A stretch of DNA of 64,000 nucleotides. Source: Petrimonas mucosa (lineage in GTDB: Bacteria > Bacteroidota > Bacteroidia > Bacteroidales > Dysgonomonadaceae). This document shows, one piece after another, positions 63,537-64,000 of the stretch; positions within the stretch are counted from its first letter, which is position 1; each line of letters begins with the position of its first letter. The notes under the pieces were generated by a model. It made no database searches. It was not told the origin of the DNA and worked only from the letters and a program-made list of their open reading frames with translations. Location of the stretch: positions 1,543,001 through 1,607,000 of the forward strand of contig NZ_LT608328.1 of assembly GCF_900095795.1 (NCBI RefSeq), in the 5' to 3' direction. Made by a program: the position numbers and the translations under genes.

Positions 63537-64000
63537 ATGGATAAAATCAGGGCTGCCGTTGTCGGTTACGGCAATATCGGCAAATATGTGGTGGAGTCGT
63601 TGATCGACGCACCCGATTTCGAGATCACCGGAATAGTCCGTCGCAACACCACGGAAATACCTTCCAGGCTGAAGGGTTTCAATGTGGTAAACTCAGTATC
63701 GCAACTGAAGGATACGGATGTGGCATTGCTATGCACCCCTACGCGGAGTGTCGAGCAGTTTGCCATGGAGTGTCTTTCCCTCGGAATCAGTACGGTGGAC
63801 AGTTACGATATTCACGGCGGGATTGTCGCATTGCGCCGTTCGCTCGACGAGGCGGCAAAAAGGCACCATGCCGTGTCGATCATATCCGCCGGCTGGGATC
63901 CCGGGAGTGACTCGGTAATCCGTGCACTGATGGAAGCGATGGCACCCAAGGGGATAACCTATACCAACTTCGGACCCGGAATGAGCATGGGGCACACGGT
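63537..64000 (+). CDS. ddh: meso-Diaminopimelate D-dehydrogenase, 3' end outside the window
   Basis: The first 154 residues of an NADP-dependent dehydrogenase that makes meso-diaminopimelate from tetrahydrodipicolinate in one step for lysine and peptidoglycan synthesis. The Rossmann motif VVGYGNIGKYVVES, the VALLCTPTRSVE segment, STVDSYDIHGGI and the diagnostic SIISAGWDPGSDSVIRALMEAMAPKGITYTNFGPGMSMGHT of Ddh are all present. The gene is cut by the right edge; about 300-330 residues would be normal. Ddh in Bacteroidota is known. Confidence 0.94.
   Translation, partial: MDKIRAAVVGYGNIGKYVVESLIDAPDFEITGIVRRNTTEIPSRLKGFNVVNSVSQLKDTDVALLCTPTRSVEQFAMECLSLGISTVDSYDIHGGIVALRRSLDEAAKRHHAVSIISAGWDPGSDSVIRALMEAMAPKGITYTNFGPGMSMGHT

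Overview
This window is chromosomal DNA from a member of the Bacteroidota, most likely the Bacteroidales. The evidence is the lineage-typical genes (GldH lipoprotein, DUF4290, DUF4348 and DUF6340 proteins, a RicT/PSP1 protein, a Rho factor with a long disordered insert, the three-gene GH57/GT4/debranching-enzyme glycogen cluster) and the repeated TAnnTTTG promoter -7 boxes, several of which have a TTTG or TTG box about 19-20 bp upstream. The gene mix (meso-diaminopimelate dehydrogenase, ETF plus acyl-CoA dehydrogenase, hexuronate pathway) would suit an anaerobic fermenter of the Dysgonomonas/Proteiniphilum/Petrimonas type; that finer placement is inference only.

Layout. 1-2540 is mobile DNA: an IS256-family transposase cut by the left edge and an IS4-family transposase split by a frameshift at a run of seven A. 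2.6-6.5 kb holds a Crp/Fnr regulator, a secreted esterase, and zwf-pgl (oxidative pentose phosphate entry). 6.5-8.7 kb, on the minus strand, carries def, ruvX, lptB and folB. 8.8-12.6 kb has an Xaa-Pro aminopeptidase, a gamma-carbonic anhydrase-like protein and an MFS exporter. 12.7-17.4 kb is a hexuronate operon (uxaC-kdgK-eda-exuT, minus strand) with its own promoter and a shared bidirectional terminator. 17.5-23.8 kb has a coiled-coil membrane protein, glutaminase, a DUF3267 membrane protein, rho and a DUF6340 lipoprotein. 24.0-27.8 kb is a promoter-etfB-etfA-acyl-CoA dehydrogenase-terminator unit. 27.9-34.5 kb contains two ECF sigma factors, a putative anti-sigma and Spy-like pair, a LolE-like permease, an aminotransferase and a TPR protein. 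34.7-46.9 kb is mostly plus-strand housekeeping: prmA, an AspT/YidE-type transporter, a DPE2-like 4-alpha-glucanotransferase, a glucosaminidase, rimM, dxr, rseP and metF. 46.9-51.7 kb has the Pit/DUF47 phosphate pair and holB-ricT-gldH. 51.7-55.2 kb is a YceI-porin-YceI-Rrf2 block. 55.3-64 kb has NhaD, the glycogen cluster, a rhomboid protease, a nucleoside hydrolase and the start of ddh.

Most of the window is ordinary core genome. The part that looks least described is 51.7-55.2 kb: two YceI-type periplasmic proteins flank an outer-membrane barrel and sit beside an IscR/NsrR-like Rrf2 regulator with three cysteines. A near-identical 19-bp interrupted palindrome occurs four times in the 330-bp gap between the regulator and the first YceI gene. 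Other points worth a second look are the mutually exclusive hairpins between the aminopeptidase and carbonic anhydrase genes (10602-10710), the Rho low-complexity insert with an 18-bp tandem repeat, the Asp-to-Asn change at the expected catalytic position of the GH57 protein, and a gene-poor, possibly decayed stretch at 28.56-29.26 kb.
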